Source: Candidatus Cloacimonadota bacterium (lineage in GTDB: Bacteria; Cloacimonadota; Cloacimonadia; Cloacimonadales; Cloacimonadaceae). Taken from it: a stretch of 45,152 nucleotides of DNA. Positions 15,628 to 24,591 of this stretch are shown here, in pieces. A program made the translations under genes and the position numbers. Numbering within the stretch: position 1 is the first letter of the stretch; each line of letters begins with the position of its first letter. Location of the stretch: assembly GCA_012516855.1 (NCBI GenBank), contig JAAYWB010000068.1, positions 1 through 45,152 on the forward strand, written 5' to 3'. The notes beneath the pieces are model-generated. The model was not told where the DNA came from. It saw only the letters and a list, made by a program, of their open reading frames with translations, and did no database searches.

Positions 15628-16881
15628 ATGGACAGATTCATCATTGAAGGCAACCGCGAACTGAGCGGCACCATCCAGGTGAGCGGGGCCAAAAATGCCA
15701 TCCTGCCCGTGATGGCAGCCTGCCTCCTCGCTCCGGGCAAATCCGTGCTGCGCAACGTTCCCAACCTCATCGACCTTAAAACCATGGCCCACCTGCTGCG
15801 GGTGCTGGGAGCTCGCGTGGTCTATGAAAACGGCATGATGTCGATTGACTCACGAGATGTGAATTTCAACGAAGCGCCCTATGAACTGGTGAGCAAGATG
15901 CGCGCTTCAATCTATGTGCTGGGGCCGCTTTTGGCAAGATTGGGCGAGGCCCGGGTCTCATTTCCCGGAGGCTGCGCCATAGGCACCAGGCCTGTGGACC
16001 TGCATCTGCAAGCAATGGAAGCACTTGGAGCCAAAATTGAGATCGAACACGGCTACATCCACGCCACCGCCGACCGGCTCACCGGCGCGGACATCCATTT
16101 CGCTAAATCCTCTGTGGGAGCCACTATCAACGCCCTCATGGCCGCCGTCTTGGCCAGTGGCACCACCCGTATGTTCAATGCCGCCATGGAACCGGAGGTG
16201 GATTCCACCATCGAACTGCTCAACAAAATGGGCGCGAAAATTTCCGGTCAGGGCAGCACCACCCTCACCATCGAAGGCGTGAACGACCTCTTCCCTGTGG
16301 AAATGAGGATGATCTCCGACCGCATAGAAGCCGGCACCTTCCTCATCGCCGGAGCCCTCAGCACTAAGCCTGTCACCGTGGCAAACTGCCAGCCGGAGCA
16401 TTTGGGCATCCTGCTGGAAAAACTGCGCTCCGCCGGCTGCGAAATCGATGTCCAAGCTTCCAACATCACCGTTGTCCCACCCCAGGTGATCAAACCTGTG
16501 GACATCCTAACCCTGCCCTATCCAGGCTTCCCCACCGACCTCCAGGCCCAGTTCACCGTGCTGATGGCGCTTGCCGAAGGCACCTGCTTCATCGAGGATA
16601 CCATTTTCCCGGACCGCTTCATGCACGTTGCCGAACTCAACCGCCTCCAGGCCGACATCCGCATGGAACGCAACGTTGCCCATGTGAAAGGGGTCAAAGC
16701 CTTCAGCGGCGCTGAAGTGATGGCCACCGACCTGCGCGCCTCCGCGGCTCTTGTCCTAGCCGGTATGGTCGCCGAAGGCACCACCACCGTTTCCCGCATC
16801 TACCACATCGACCGAGGATACGACCGTATCGAGGAAAAACTCAATTCCATCGGGGCCCGCATCACCCGCGAAATGGCTTGA
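15628..16881 (+). CDS. murA: UDP-N-acetylglucosamine 1-carboxyvinyltransferase
   Basis: 417 residues. MurA makes the first committed step of peptidoglycan synthesis, moving enolpyruvate from PEP to UDP-GlcNAc. MDRFIIEGNRELSGTIQVSGAKNAILPVMAACLL is the usual start, with the KN pair that binds substrate. The catalytic loop reads FPGGCAIGTRPVDLHL with C116, so this is the normal Cys form that fosfomycin alkylates. The late IYHIDRGYDRIEEKL is also typical. It is the last gene of the STAS-prmC operon and ends before the hairpin at 16895-16952. Confidence 0.97.
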   Translation: MDRFIIEGNRELSGTIQVSGAKNAILPVMAACLLAPGKSVLRNVPNLIDLKTMAHLLRVLGARVVYENGMMSIDSRDVNFNEAPYELVSKMRASIYVLGPLLARLGEARVSFPGGCAIGTRPVDLHLQAMEALGAKIEIEHGYIHATADRLTGADIHFAKSSVGATINALMAAVLASGTTRMFNAAMEPEVDSTIELLNKMGAKISGQGSTTLTIEGVNDLFPVEMRMISDRIEAGTFLIAGALSTKPVTVANCQPEHLGILLEKLRSAGCEIDVQASNITVVPPQVIKPVDILTLPYPGFPTDLQAQFTVLMALAEGTCFIEDTIFPDRFMHVAELNRLQADIRMERNVAHVKGVKAFSGAEVMATDLRASAALVLAGMVAEGTTTVSRIYHIDRGYDRIEEKLNSIGARITREMA

Positions 16882-16894
16882 TTGAACTGTCTAT

Positions 16895-16952
16895 AAATCA
16901 GGTTCTCTTTCAGACCGGATTGGTTAACCCGGTTTAGAAGAGAGCCTGATTT
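16895..16952 (+). terminator. Large imperfect hairpin after murA
   Basis: AAATCAGGTTCTCTTTC..ACCGG on the left pairs imperfectly with CCGGT..AAGAGAGCCTGATTT on the right, around a TTGGTTAA loop. It could end the murA transcript. The arms also match the dispersed GGYTCTCTTTCAAACCGG motif seen elsewhere in the window, so it may be repeat-derived. Confidence 0.45.
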
Positions 16953-17473
16953 ATTTGTGGACTAAACTGCCCTCAACCTCAAATCTGACAATTCCCTGGC
17001 TCCCTTTCCCCGCACCTCAGTAGGGTAAATTAGCGAACCTATGAATTTGCCTTCGCAGGTCAGGTCCTTAGCGCTCGCTTCCGTTCCACTCCCACGCCTC
17101 CCGGATAATTCCCGCACCAAATGCGGCCATCGTGCGGAAGGCGAGACAGGGGCATGTGAACAAGGGCTAAGGACCAAACGCCCTCGCGGTCGCGGCCGGT
17201 ATCCAGACCGGGCTGTTGCGATCACAGGAATCATCGGCTCAAGGGCAGGCTTGGATACGAAAAACACCCGCGGCGATGCGGGGGTTTGATATGGCTCAAA
17301 TTCATTTATGGTGGGTACCCGTGATTCTGCTTTATCAACACTTCAGAGAAGCCTGGTATCCATTCTTTCTTAACCTAATGATAATAATATCAGTAATAGT
17401 GTTTATAGTCATGCTGTATCCAAGTCTGCGATCGGATGACGGCGTTTCTAACCACTCGGTTTGAAAGAGAGCC
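16901..17473. mobile_element. MITE-like segment with imperfect terminal inverted repeats
   Basis: The left end 16901-16926 (GGTTCTCTTTCAGACCGG then ATTGGTTA) is matched, inverted, by 17449-17473 (TAACCACTC then GGTTTGAAAGAGAGCC), about 20 of 25 positions. Between them lie one copy of the dispersed hairpin repeat and a block shared with 3501-3584. No transposase gene is inside. A small hydrophobic frame (17291-17464) is open but has no ribosome site. This accounts for most of the 670-base gap between murA and the next gene. Confidence 0.4.
17063..17190. repeat. Dispersed hairpin repeat, copy A
   Basis: The outer stem is exact: GGTCCTTAGC (17063-17072) with GCTAAGGACC (17166-17175). The inner core (17088-17143) holds CCTCCCGGA paired with the decayed TGCGGAAGG, and inside it CCGCAC..ATGCGG. 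The core aligns with copies at 28503, 35231 and 40280. Confidence 0.7.
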
Positions 17474-17554
17474 ATATCTATCCCTGTTTTCTCCTTACCC
17501 TGGGGTTATGCCAAAGGTCTTATGGTGTCGGCAAGCGTGAACAGCTTTGGCTGG

Positions 17555-20083
17555 TCACTCCGGCAGGTGGTCCCAAAGCCCTTCATAGCTGTCCCATTTT
17601 CCGTTTTTGAGGGTGAGGGTGATGGTGCGCGCCCGGTTGCGCTGGTCCTCGGTCATCCACTGCGCCCAAAGCTGGCTTACCACATAATTGGCAATGGGTT
17701 GCGGCGCCGGCTCGTAACCCACCCAAAGGAATTTCCGTCCCAGGGAACGCAGCTTTTCAGCTAATCGGATGCTATTTTCCTGGTCGTGGTTGCCGATTAG
17801 AAAGATCTCGAAGCCGGTTGTGTCTGCCGGGGTTAGCAGCTCCGTAAGTTCGTAATAGACACCATCGTTCCAGCCGCGGGGGTAATCCTTCAGAAAGATC
17901 TCCACCGTGAGGCTGTCATCCAGGTCCAGATGTTTGGTTTGGAAAGCGGTCAGGCTGTCCGAGATCCGGTAAATGGCGGAAAGGTAGCATTCACCCTTGG
18001 GCACCTGGAAACTGAGGACCCCGTTGCCCTCGTCCTTTCCGGAATAGCCTTCCAGCCAGGCATAGTCGCCCTCGCGGATATCAGAGAGGATGAGCATAGC
18101 CCTTTCGTTCGATCCCAGAGGCGCGCCTGATTCGTCAGAAACAAGCACGGTCAGCTTCACTAATGCCTCCTGCTCATCGGGATCTATCTCCGGAGCACAG
18201 GTTTCCAAATCATAATAACCGCTGTCACCATCGTCAAATATGACCCCTATGTGCTTGCTCCGGAAGCCGGCATAGGCAGGAATTCCGTTGGCACGAGCCA
18301 GGCTGACAGCCATTAGCTTGTATTGGGCGTTGTTGAGATACTTTTGTCCGATGACGACATGGAGCGGCGGCATACCGCTTAAAGCCTTGTCGGGGTCTAT
18401 CTTGTAGTTTCTCTTCAGCCAGCGCGCCGCCCGATTCAGACGTTCAAGCCGGGTTTCACCCTGTTGGTAAAATGAGCGGGGATAGAAGCTGGGTATCCCG
18501 TTCCGGAACCCCAGCGGTTGGGGCAGTTCTTCATAGCGGACAGAGGGAAAGATCAGCGACCCCATATCCTGGCCAATATTCTCATCATCTTCATATTTTA
18601 GGTAAGCATGATATACTGCTTCAATCTGGTCAGCGCTGGCCTGCCAGAGGAACTTAGGGTCCATGATGCCCCATTCTTCAGCCAAACAATCCTCGATAAA
18701 CCCTTCGCAGGGATGGGGATAGCGGCGCAGGAACTCCAAAGCCCCGGCATAATTCCCCCGCGCGGCTTTGACAAATTCCGCGTTGAGTGAATCCGCCTGG
18801 GAAGCGGCGACCCTGGCCCAGCTTCGGTCGATGGCATTCCAGCGTTCCTTTTCCCGCTTCACGCCTTCGTTCCAGTCTTCCGGAGCCTGTTTCCATTCGA
18901 AGGGGTTGGAGGGATAGACAAGCCGGTCATCGCGGTCAGCCAGCGGCCCGGCTTTCAGCGTCAGGTCGCAGTTGATGAGCGTGCTGTCGCTGGAAGGGAC
19001 CAGCTCCAAGGCCCGCTTCCCATCTTGCTCGGCGGCCAGGTAAAAGGCACCGCGGCCCACGGAGAAAGTTAATTTGCCTTCGGCATCCGTTTTGAGCCAG
19101 GCCAGCGGACGCAGGGCAGACCAGTTCACCACCATCACGCCGACCGAGGTATTCGGAAGCGGATTACCTTGCTCATCAAGGGTTTGGATGCTGAGAGAAC
19201 GGGTGCGTTCCCCGGCATAGTTGCGGATGGAATTGATCACGCAATCGTATTTTCCGCGAATCAGGACCTCGTCGCTGGCTGCGGGCAGAGAGCCGTCGGC
19301 AAGGATCAGCACGGTCTTGTCGATGAGGCCGCTGAACCAGGTCTGGTCGGGCCAATAGGCGGCATCCATGTCTCCGGTATAGTGCCAGGCTCCGTCCAGC
19401 CAAACTTCTGCCCAGGCGTGATTGTTATCCTGATGCGGCCACCAGGGTGTGGAAGCCGGCCGCGAGGGCAATCCAACCGTTCTGGCGGCGGCCACGAAGA
19501 GGATTTGCATCTCCTCACAACGCCCTAACAGGCTTTTTTGGGTGATGTCGAGCGGGGTTTGGTCGCGTCCTGAGGTGGGTTGAAACTTGAGGCGGCCCAC
19601 GCACCACTGGCTGACTTTTCTGTACAGGTCGATCTCATCCGTGCTGGACTCCATGATTTCACGCAGACCATCCCGGAGCAGGCCTTCGCGGTAAGCCTCT
19701 ATGCGTTCGTCGGATACGGTTTGCTTGGCCACGTAGGAGAGGTAGAATTCCGGGTCCAGGCTGGTCCCGTGGGTATTGAGGAGGGCGCGTACATGCAGAT
19801 AGTTCGACAGCACATCTGCCGGGCGGGCGATCTGGAGGTTGGCATCACTTTCATAGGCAAGCAGATAGGCCATCAGAACGTCGTCTTGTTCTTTCAGCAG
19901 ACGCCGATATTCCTTCCTTTGATGGCGGTCCAACTTGGCAAGGTTGCCCAACGCTTTGGAGCGCAGGGTCTTATACAGCCCGGGGTTCCCCTTGGAGGTG
20001 AAGGCTGAAGGAAGAGCGGCCAGGCTTGCAATGGCACAGGCCAGAAAAACTATAAGCAGGGTGAAACGCTTGGCGTTCATCAT
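17555..20083 (-). CDS. Large secreted transglutaminase-like protein
   Basis: 842 residues with a signal peptide (MMNAKRFTLLIVFLACAIASLAALP). A transglutaminase/protease-like core lies at about 150-240 with the Cys-His-Asp triad visible: C189 (LGRCEEMQ), H222 (NNHAWAEVW) and D238 (YTGDMD). The rest includes a carboxypeptidase-regulatory-like beta domain (LSIQTLDEQGNPLPNTSVGVMVV..LKTDAEGKLTF) and a second helical region with a weaker transglutaminase-like look (KLMAVSLARANGIPAYAGFR). It probably cleaves or cross-links peptides outside the cytoplasm. It has no FlgD-like sorting tail, unlike the C25 protease upstream. The extended -10 TGCTATAAT at 20127-20119 suggests its own promoter. Confidence 0.82.
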   Translation of the reverse strand: MMNAKRFTLLIVFLACAIASLAALPSAFTSKGNPGLYKTLRSKALGNLAKLDRHQRKEYRRLLKEQDDVLMAYLLAYESDANLQIARPADVLSNYLHVRALLNTHGTSLDPEFYLSYVAKQTVSDERIEAYREGLLRDGLREIMESSTDEIDLYRKVSQWCVGRLKFQPTSGRDQTPLDITQKSLLGRCEEMQILFVAAARTVGLPSRPASTPWWPHQDNNHAWAEVWLDGAWHYTGDMDAAYWPDQTWFSGLIDKTVLILADGSLPAASDEVLIRGKYDCVINSIRNYAGERTRSLSIQTLDEQGNPLPNTSVGVMVVNWSALRPLAWLKTDAEGKLTFSVGRGAFYLAAEQDGKRALELVPSSDSTLINCDLTLKAGPLADRDDRLVYPSNPFEWKQAPEDWNEGVKREKERWNAIDRSWARVAASQADSLNAEFVKAARGNYAGALEFLRRYPHPCEGFIEDCLAEEWGIMDPKFLWQASADQIEAVYHAYLKYEDDENIGQDMGSLIFPSVRYEELPQPLGFRNGIPSFYPRSFYQQGETRLERLNRAARWLKRNYKIDPDKALSGMPPLHVVIGQKYLNNAQYKLMAVSLARANGIPAYAGFRSKHIGVIFDDGDSGYYDLETCAPEIDPDEQEALVKLTVLVSDESGAPLGSNERAMLILSDIREGDYAWLEGYSGKDEGNGVLSFQVPKGECYLSAIYRISDSLTAFQTKHLDLDDSLTVEIFLKDYPRGWNDGVYYELTELLTPADTTGFEIFLIGNHDQENSIRLAEKLRSLGRKFLWVGYEPAPQPIANYVVSQLWAQWMTEDQRNRARTITLTLKNGKWDSYEGLWDHLPE

Positions 20084-20118
20084 TATTTACCTCTCAAACA
20101 CGTTAATAAAAAATCGGG

Positions 20119-20127
20119 ATTATAGCA
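20119..20127 (-). promoter_or_regulatory. Extended -10 promoter of the transglutaminase-like gene
   Basis: TGCTATAAT on the minus strand about 36 bases before the ATG at 20083; no good -35 is seen, as is common for extended -10 promoters. Confidence 0.45.
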
Positions 20128-20207
20128 TAAAATCCAATCGGCCATCCCGACAACTCCGCGGAACAAGGATCATTGGACCCGTTGGAATTTCAAAATGCTC
20201 CAGCAGG

Positions 20208-22979
20208 CTATTCAGCCAGTTTTAGCATCTTGCCGCTGAGGGAGTTCTCACCAGCGCTGAACCGCCAGAAATAGAGCCCGGATGAAACCATTTCTCCCCG
20301 GGTATCGCATCCGTCCCAGAGCAGTTCATGGGCTCCAGCCGTCAAAGTCAAGTAACTGCGGGAGTATACCTTCTGCCCCCGAATGTTGTAGATCTCCAGC
20401 CTGGCAGCAGAGGCCTTGGGCAGTTCTACCTGAAGGGTCATCCCGGCGGTGAAAGGATTGGGAAAGGGCCTTGCGGACAGCTCTGGAGCAGGAACTTGGG
20501 GATCGTTGGCGCCCGTGGGCAGGTAATCTATCACGCCCAGGCGGTCAAGGATGGTGCCCAGCAGGAAGCGGAAATCGCTGGAGTAGGGTGGGGTGTCGTC
20601 CACATCGGCCAAGGCAAAGGACGAAGCGACGGTGGCATAGTTGTCTTTAACGTTCAGTATGGCAACCGGATGGTCAGGATGCTGAAGGTTTTGAGTGCTG
20701 ATGAAAACCTCCGAGGATGAGTTCGTGGGCATCAGTATCTGGGTATGGGGTTCAGCCTGGGCGTCATAGCCCCAAGTGTAGGTGTGACCGGCCTGGGTGG
20801 TGGTGAGGTCTTCGATGTAGGCAAAGTTTTCCAGGGATGCCTGGATGGCGAATTTTCCCCAGAAGGGGTCTTGGGAGTCCCAGCTTACATCACCTTCCAG
20901 ATAGAGCTTGCCGCCGCTGTTCAGATAGGAATTCAGCAGGGCGTAATCCAGCGAATCAGGGTTCAGGACATAGGCTGTGTCGCCCCAGCCGAAGAGGCAG
21001 AAGACCGCCTCGAACTGGTTGATATAGTCATGATCCGGGATTAGCTTATCGGTGTACACCACATTGAAATGGGCGAGGTCGAGCGCTTCGACGATGGGCA
21101 GGCCGTCCTGGTGAGAGGGTTCATAGACCAGTATCTCGCCATTGCTGTAGTTCTGCTGGCCGATGTAGCCGATGGCGGGATCGCCGTAAAGCAGATAGGT
21201 ATAGACATTTTGCAGTTCCGGCCAGATGATCCCGCCGGCATCGACGGGGTCGCCGAAGAGGTAATACTGGCAGTGGGTGAGGTTGGCAAAGGCCTGGGCG
21301 GCACCGACCGTCATGCCGTTGCTGGCGATGTTTTCCAGCCAGTGGTAATTGTAGGAGCTGAGCCCGCCCCAGCCGGGATTGGCCCAGCCGATCTTGTACC
21401 AGCCGGTCCTGGTGGCAGCGGTGACGGCAACGGCCTTTTTCTGTAGGGCGTATTCAGCCAGGCATGGCTGGTAGCTGTCTATCGCGCCGTTGTAGCAGGA
21501 GGCAGCGAAAACGACCATGCCGTCGGGGTTGGCAAGGTTGTCAAAGCTCTGGCGGTCCACCATGCCCATCCAGTTCATTTCCCAGGAATCGGGCAGGCCG
21601 TTGTTGTTGTCATCGTTCATCCAGACCTTGCGGGAAGAGGATCCCGAAGAGCCGTGGGCGCTCCAGTTGAGCAGCCCGTAGCTGTTTGTATTCAACTCGT
21701 TTTTGAGCAGGTCGTAATCCAGATCAATATCACAAGGATAGGAAGGCAGGAAACCATATCGCTCATACATTGTGGTACAATCATAATCGCTGAGGATGGT
21801 CTGGCGGGCTAACTCCATAAAGGTCGCGCCATCGGTTTGCAGATAGATGGTTTCCGGCTCGCCGCCGTAGTTCAGATAAGCAGCTGGCAGCAGGGCTTTC
21901 CGCATCCAGGGTGCATTGGTTTGTTCGTAAGCCACGGTGCGCGCGGCGATCTGGGCCACGGTAACGGGACTGTTGTTGGAAATGCGGCCCACAAAAACTT
22001 CCGGGGTAAAATCACAGAGAAAGTCCTGGATTCCCTCGCCAGAGGAATATTCTCCCAAACGGCCGTCGGAATCGGTATCCACAATGCTGCTCAGGTCGCC
22101 GTAGAAGAAATCCGAGGCCACAGTCTCGCTACCGTCCGGCTCGGGAGTGAGATACATCACCGGAACTTTGTCGTAATCGCCCACCAGCAGCAGATAGGAA
22201 AAGGGATTGCTGTGATACTGGGCAATAAGGTGGTTGCGCAGCTTTTCGCCAGCTGTGGCGCCGGGGCTGGAATTGAGGATGGTGTTGATATCCGCGAAAG
22301 CGGTGATAAGGCCCTGCCCCTGGCGGTAAGTTTCCAGCGGGGCAATCGCAGTGTAAAGCTCCGGGGTGGAGACGATCAGATAGTCGTAGTTTTTGGCAGA
22401 GCTGGGAACGTAATACTTGTTCAGGTCCTGGGGATTGACGAAGAAATCAGCAGGTTCATATCCTTTTTTGGCAAGCTGTTGCCAGACCGGAGGCAGTGTT
22501 TTTGAGGCAGTTTCTGCGGGCTGCTCCCAACTGAGGTCAAGCCGAAGTTGCTGCCAGGCCCGCCATTCAGCTCCAGTATGCGTGGCCGGAAGAACTGAAA
22601 AGCTGGCGTAAGCCACTTCGCCCCAATGGCCGATGCCCTTGTAGACAACCCTGGCAGCATCTGGTAAGGAGGCTGGGCCGGCGATAACACGTTCTCCGTC
22701 TGTAAAAGGCGGATTCAGAAAGGGAGGCGGAGAGGGAATGCTTTTAAGGCCGGTGAACTGATAACTGAAAGTGAGGTTGGCAGCCTCCGGGGGCAGGACA
22801 ATGTTCACTGTCTTGACAGGCAGGCGTGGAGAGCCGGGTGCGGTGAGGACTCCCCATCCGGCAGGGAGTTCATCGGTGCCGGGCGTGAGTGCGGAAAGGT
22901 CGAGTGAAACAGAGAGTTGCTGTGCCGGGAGCAGCAACGGTAAGCAGAGCAAGAAAATGATCGGAAAAAGCTTAGTCAC
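20208..22979 (-). CDS. Gingipain-like C25 cysteine protease with FlgD-like sorting tail
   Basis: 923 residues with a signal peptide (MTKLFPIIFLLCLPLLLPAQ). A propeptide-like region is followed by the caspase-like C25 fold: DYLIVSTPELYTAI, LLLVGDYDKVPV, then H442 (LLNWSAHGSSGS) and C495 (VVFAASCYNGAID), the catalytic dyad of gingipain-type proteases. The last 85 residues are a FlgD-like Ig sorting domain (PFPNPFTAGMTLQVELP..RLEIYNIRGQKVYS..LLWDGCDTRGEMVSSGLYFWRF), as used for type IX-type export. So it is a cell-surface or secreted protease. The start is a GTG at 22979 with GGAGG six bases upstream, overlapping the AlkD-like gene by eight bases. Specificity cannot be read from the sequence. 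Confidence 0.9.
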   Translation of the reverse strand: MTKLFPIIFLLCLPLLLPAQQLSVSLDLSALTPGTDELPAGWGVLTAPGSPRLPVKTVNIVLPPEAANLTFSYQFTGLKSIPSPPPFLNPPFTDGERVIAGPASLPDAARVVYKGIGHWGEVAYASFSVLPATHTGAEWRAWQQLRLDLSWEQPAETASKTLPPVWQQLAKKGYEPADFFVNPQDLNKYYVPSSAKNYDYLIVSTPELYTAIAPLETYRQGQGLITAFADINTILNSSPGATAGEKLRNHLIAQYHSNPFSYLLLVGDYDKVPVMYLTPEPDGSETVASDFFYGDLSSIVDTDSDGRLGEYSSGEGIQDFLCDFTPEVFVGRISNNSPVTVAQIAARTVAYEQTNAPWMRKALLPAAYLNYGGEPETIYLQTDGATFMELARQTILSDYDCTTMYERYGFLPSYPCDIDLDYDLLKNELNTNSYGLLNWSAHGSSGSSSRKVWMNDDNNNGLPDSWEMNWMGMVDRQSFDNLANPDGMVVFAASCYNGAIDSYQPCLAEYALQKKAVAVTAATRTGWYKIGWANPGWGGLSSYNYHWLENIASNGMTVGAAQAFANLTHCQYYLFGDPVDAGGIIWPELQNVYTYLLYGDPAIGYIGQQNYSNGEILVYEPSHQDGLPIVEALDLAHFNVVYTDKLIPDHDYINQFEAVFCLFGWGDTAYVLNPDSLDYALLNSYLNSGGKLYLEGDVSWDSQDPFWGKFAIQASLENFAYIEDLTTTQAGHTYTWGYDAQAEPHTQILMPTNSSSEVFISTQNLQHPDHPVAILNVKDNYATVASSFALADVDDTPPYSSDFRFLLGTILDRLGVIDYLPTGANDPQVPAPELSARPFPNPFTAGMTLQVELPKASAARLEIYNIRGQKVYSRSYLTLTAGAHELLWDGCDTRGEMVSSGLYFWRFSAGENSLSGKMLKLAE

Positions 22980-23784
22980 CTGAATCCTCCTGGGGTGGTT
23001 TGTCCTTGCGGAATTGAGGCTTGTTCGGTTTCACAGCCTTGCTGATGGCTCGGCGGAAGCGCTTCTTTTTATCCTTGTTCATCTTTTCCGTGGCATACTG
23101 GATCACGAGGCGGGGCGCGGTATCCTTGTTGGCAAAAAGGAAATCCTCCACTTCGCGGGAATGCACTTTCCAGAGCTCGCGCAGGAACCAGCCCACGCCC
23201 TGCTGAACTGGCCGGGTATTGTCCTGCATCAGGGGCTGGATGAATTCCAGCAATTGCTCCACAGGTCGGTGGCTGCGCAGATAAAGCAAGGTGACAGCAG
23301 CAACACGGCGGGTCCATTTGCTGGGAGAAAAGCGCCAGGGCTCGAAATCCGCGAGGTCTACCAAATTCAGCTCCAGCAGCACGGGAGTGAGTTTGGTGCC
23401 GATCACATCAGCATGTGCCCAGTTCTCCACCACATCGTCCAAGGTGCGTTTGAGCTGGTCAAAGACGCTGCGGTCGAAGCGGGGTCGGTGTTTTTTAAGC
23501 AGCATCAGGGCCAGCGAGCCGAATTCGTATTTACCGGTGGCGAAAAGGTGGTAAGCGAGTTCCGCCAGCTCGGGAACGCTGGGTTCAAAGCGTTCCAGCA
23601 GTTGGTCTCGGAGCTCGCGAAGCTCGTCCTCTTTGATGCCAAAAGCGTCGTAACCCTCTGTGAAGTAGCGGGCGTTCTTGTTCACCAGGGCGGGATTTTC
23701 ATGGGCGAAGAAATAGGCTTCGCAGAATTTGAAGATCTCCTGCTGACGGGGATCGAGCTCGGTTCTTGCCGTTAAAAGTGTCAT
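22972..23784 (-). CDS. DNA alkylation repair (AlkD-like) HEAT-repeat protein
   Basis: 270 residues, all helical. It matches the AlkC/AlkD DNA glycosylase superfamily: LDDVVENWAHADVIGTKL, SPSKWTRRVAAVTLLYLRS and DNTRPVQQGVGWFLRELWK are the repeats that wrap DNA and hold the conserved Trp, Asp and Arg. Family members excise alkylated purines. A basic lysine-rich tail (NKDKKKRFRRAISKAVKPNK) probably binds nucleic acid. GAGGT six bases before ATG 23784 supports the start. It overlaps the C25 protease gene, an odd pairing of a cytoplasmic repair protein with a secreted protease. Confidence 0.85.
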   Translation of the reverse strand: MTLLTARTELDPRQQEIFKFCEAYFFAHENPALVNKNARYFTEGYDAFGIKEDELRELRDQLLERFEPSVPELAELAYHLFATGKYEFGSLALMLLKKHRPRFDRSVFDQLKRTLDDVVENWAHADVIGTKLTPVLLELNLVDLADFEPWRFSPSKWTRRVAAVTLLYLRSHRPVEQLLEFIQPLMQDNTRPVQQGVGWFLRELWKVHSREVEDFLFANKDTAPRLVIQYATEKMNKDKKKRFRRAISKAVKPNKPQFRKDKPPQEDSGD

Positions 23785-23847
23785 AGCTTACCTCTATTAA
23801 ACTGGGTCCGCCAGGCAGATAGAGCACCGGCGGCATATAGCGAATGC

Positions 23848-24591
23848 TTATTCTGGTTTGTCTTCGGTATCCTGCCCGGCCGGGAGGGAGCGTTCATAAC
23901 CTCTGCCCCTGCCTGTGACGAGCACATGCCAGCGGTTGAACATCTGGCGGAAACGCCAAAGCATTGTTTTGGTCGGATTCAGTTGGGCGAGCATCTTGGC
24001 GATGAACATTTCCCAGTTCGTGGTCTCGTGACTGCGAAAGAATCCAGTGGCCTCCATGACATCAAGCATGTAGGCTTTCATTTTGTCAAGTTCAATTCCG
24101 CTCACGGCTTTGATCCGGGCGCTTTTTTCTCCTCCACGGCTTAGTTCCCAAAGGGCAATGGTCACGGCCTGGGCGAGGTTGATGGAGGGAAAGGCCGGAT
24201 TGGCCGGAATGTGGCAGCGGAGGGGGCAGAGGGCTGCTTCGGCGTCTGTGAGGCCAAAAGTTTCTCGGCCGAAGACCAGGCCAATCTCCAGTTGGGGGAT
24301 TTTCGTGCAATAATCCGCCATCTGGGGCGGGTTGAGGTCCGCCGGCTTGAGTTTGCCAAGGCGGCGGGAAAAGGCGATGACGCGATCCAGATCAGTCACA
24401 GCCTCTGCCAGGGTGGGAAAGACCAAAGCATTTTCCAGCAAGTGTTCTGAATGCATGGCCAGGTAAAAATCGTTCTTGCTGGGCACAGCGCCCACGATCC
24501 GCAGCCCTGTGAAACCGAAGTTGTGCATAATCCTGGCCACGGCGCCCACATTTCCCTCATAGATAGGCTCCACCAGGATTACGTGGATCAT
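23848..24591 (-). CDS. trmJ: TrmJ-type tRNA/rRNA 2'-O-methyltransferase (SPOUT)
   Basis: 247 residues. SPOUT methyltransferase motifs: VEPIYEGNVGAVARIMHNFGF (motif 1), IGLVFGRETFGLTDAE (motif 2) and FPSINLAQAVTIALWEL (motif 3, trefoil knot). Closest to TrmJ, which methylates the ribose of position 32 in tRNA; a related rRNA enzyme is possible. The start overlaps the stop of the HEAT-repeat gene by four bases. Confidence 0.88.
   Translation of the reverse strand: MIHVILVEPIYEGNVGAVARIMHNFGFTGLRIVGAVPSKNDFYLAMHSEHLLENALVFPTLAEAVTDLDRVIAFSRRLGKLKPADLNPPQMADYCTKIPQLEIGLVFGRETFGLTDAEAALCPLRCHIPANPAFPSINLAQAVTIALWELSRGGEKSARIKAVSGIELDKMKAYMLDVMEATGFFRSHETTNWEMFIAKMLAQLNPTKTMLWRFRQMFNRWHVLVTGRGRGYERSLPAGQDTEDKPE

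Noticed and set aside
17063-17190. Hairpin repeats as a CRISPR array
   Set aside because: Copies are kilobases apart and vary in sequence; there are no regular spacers and no cas genes.
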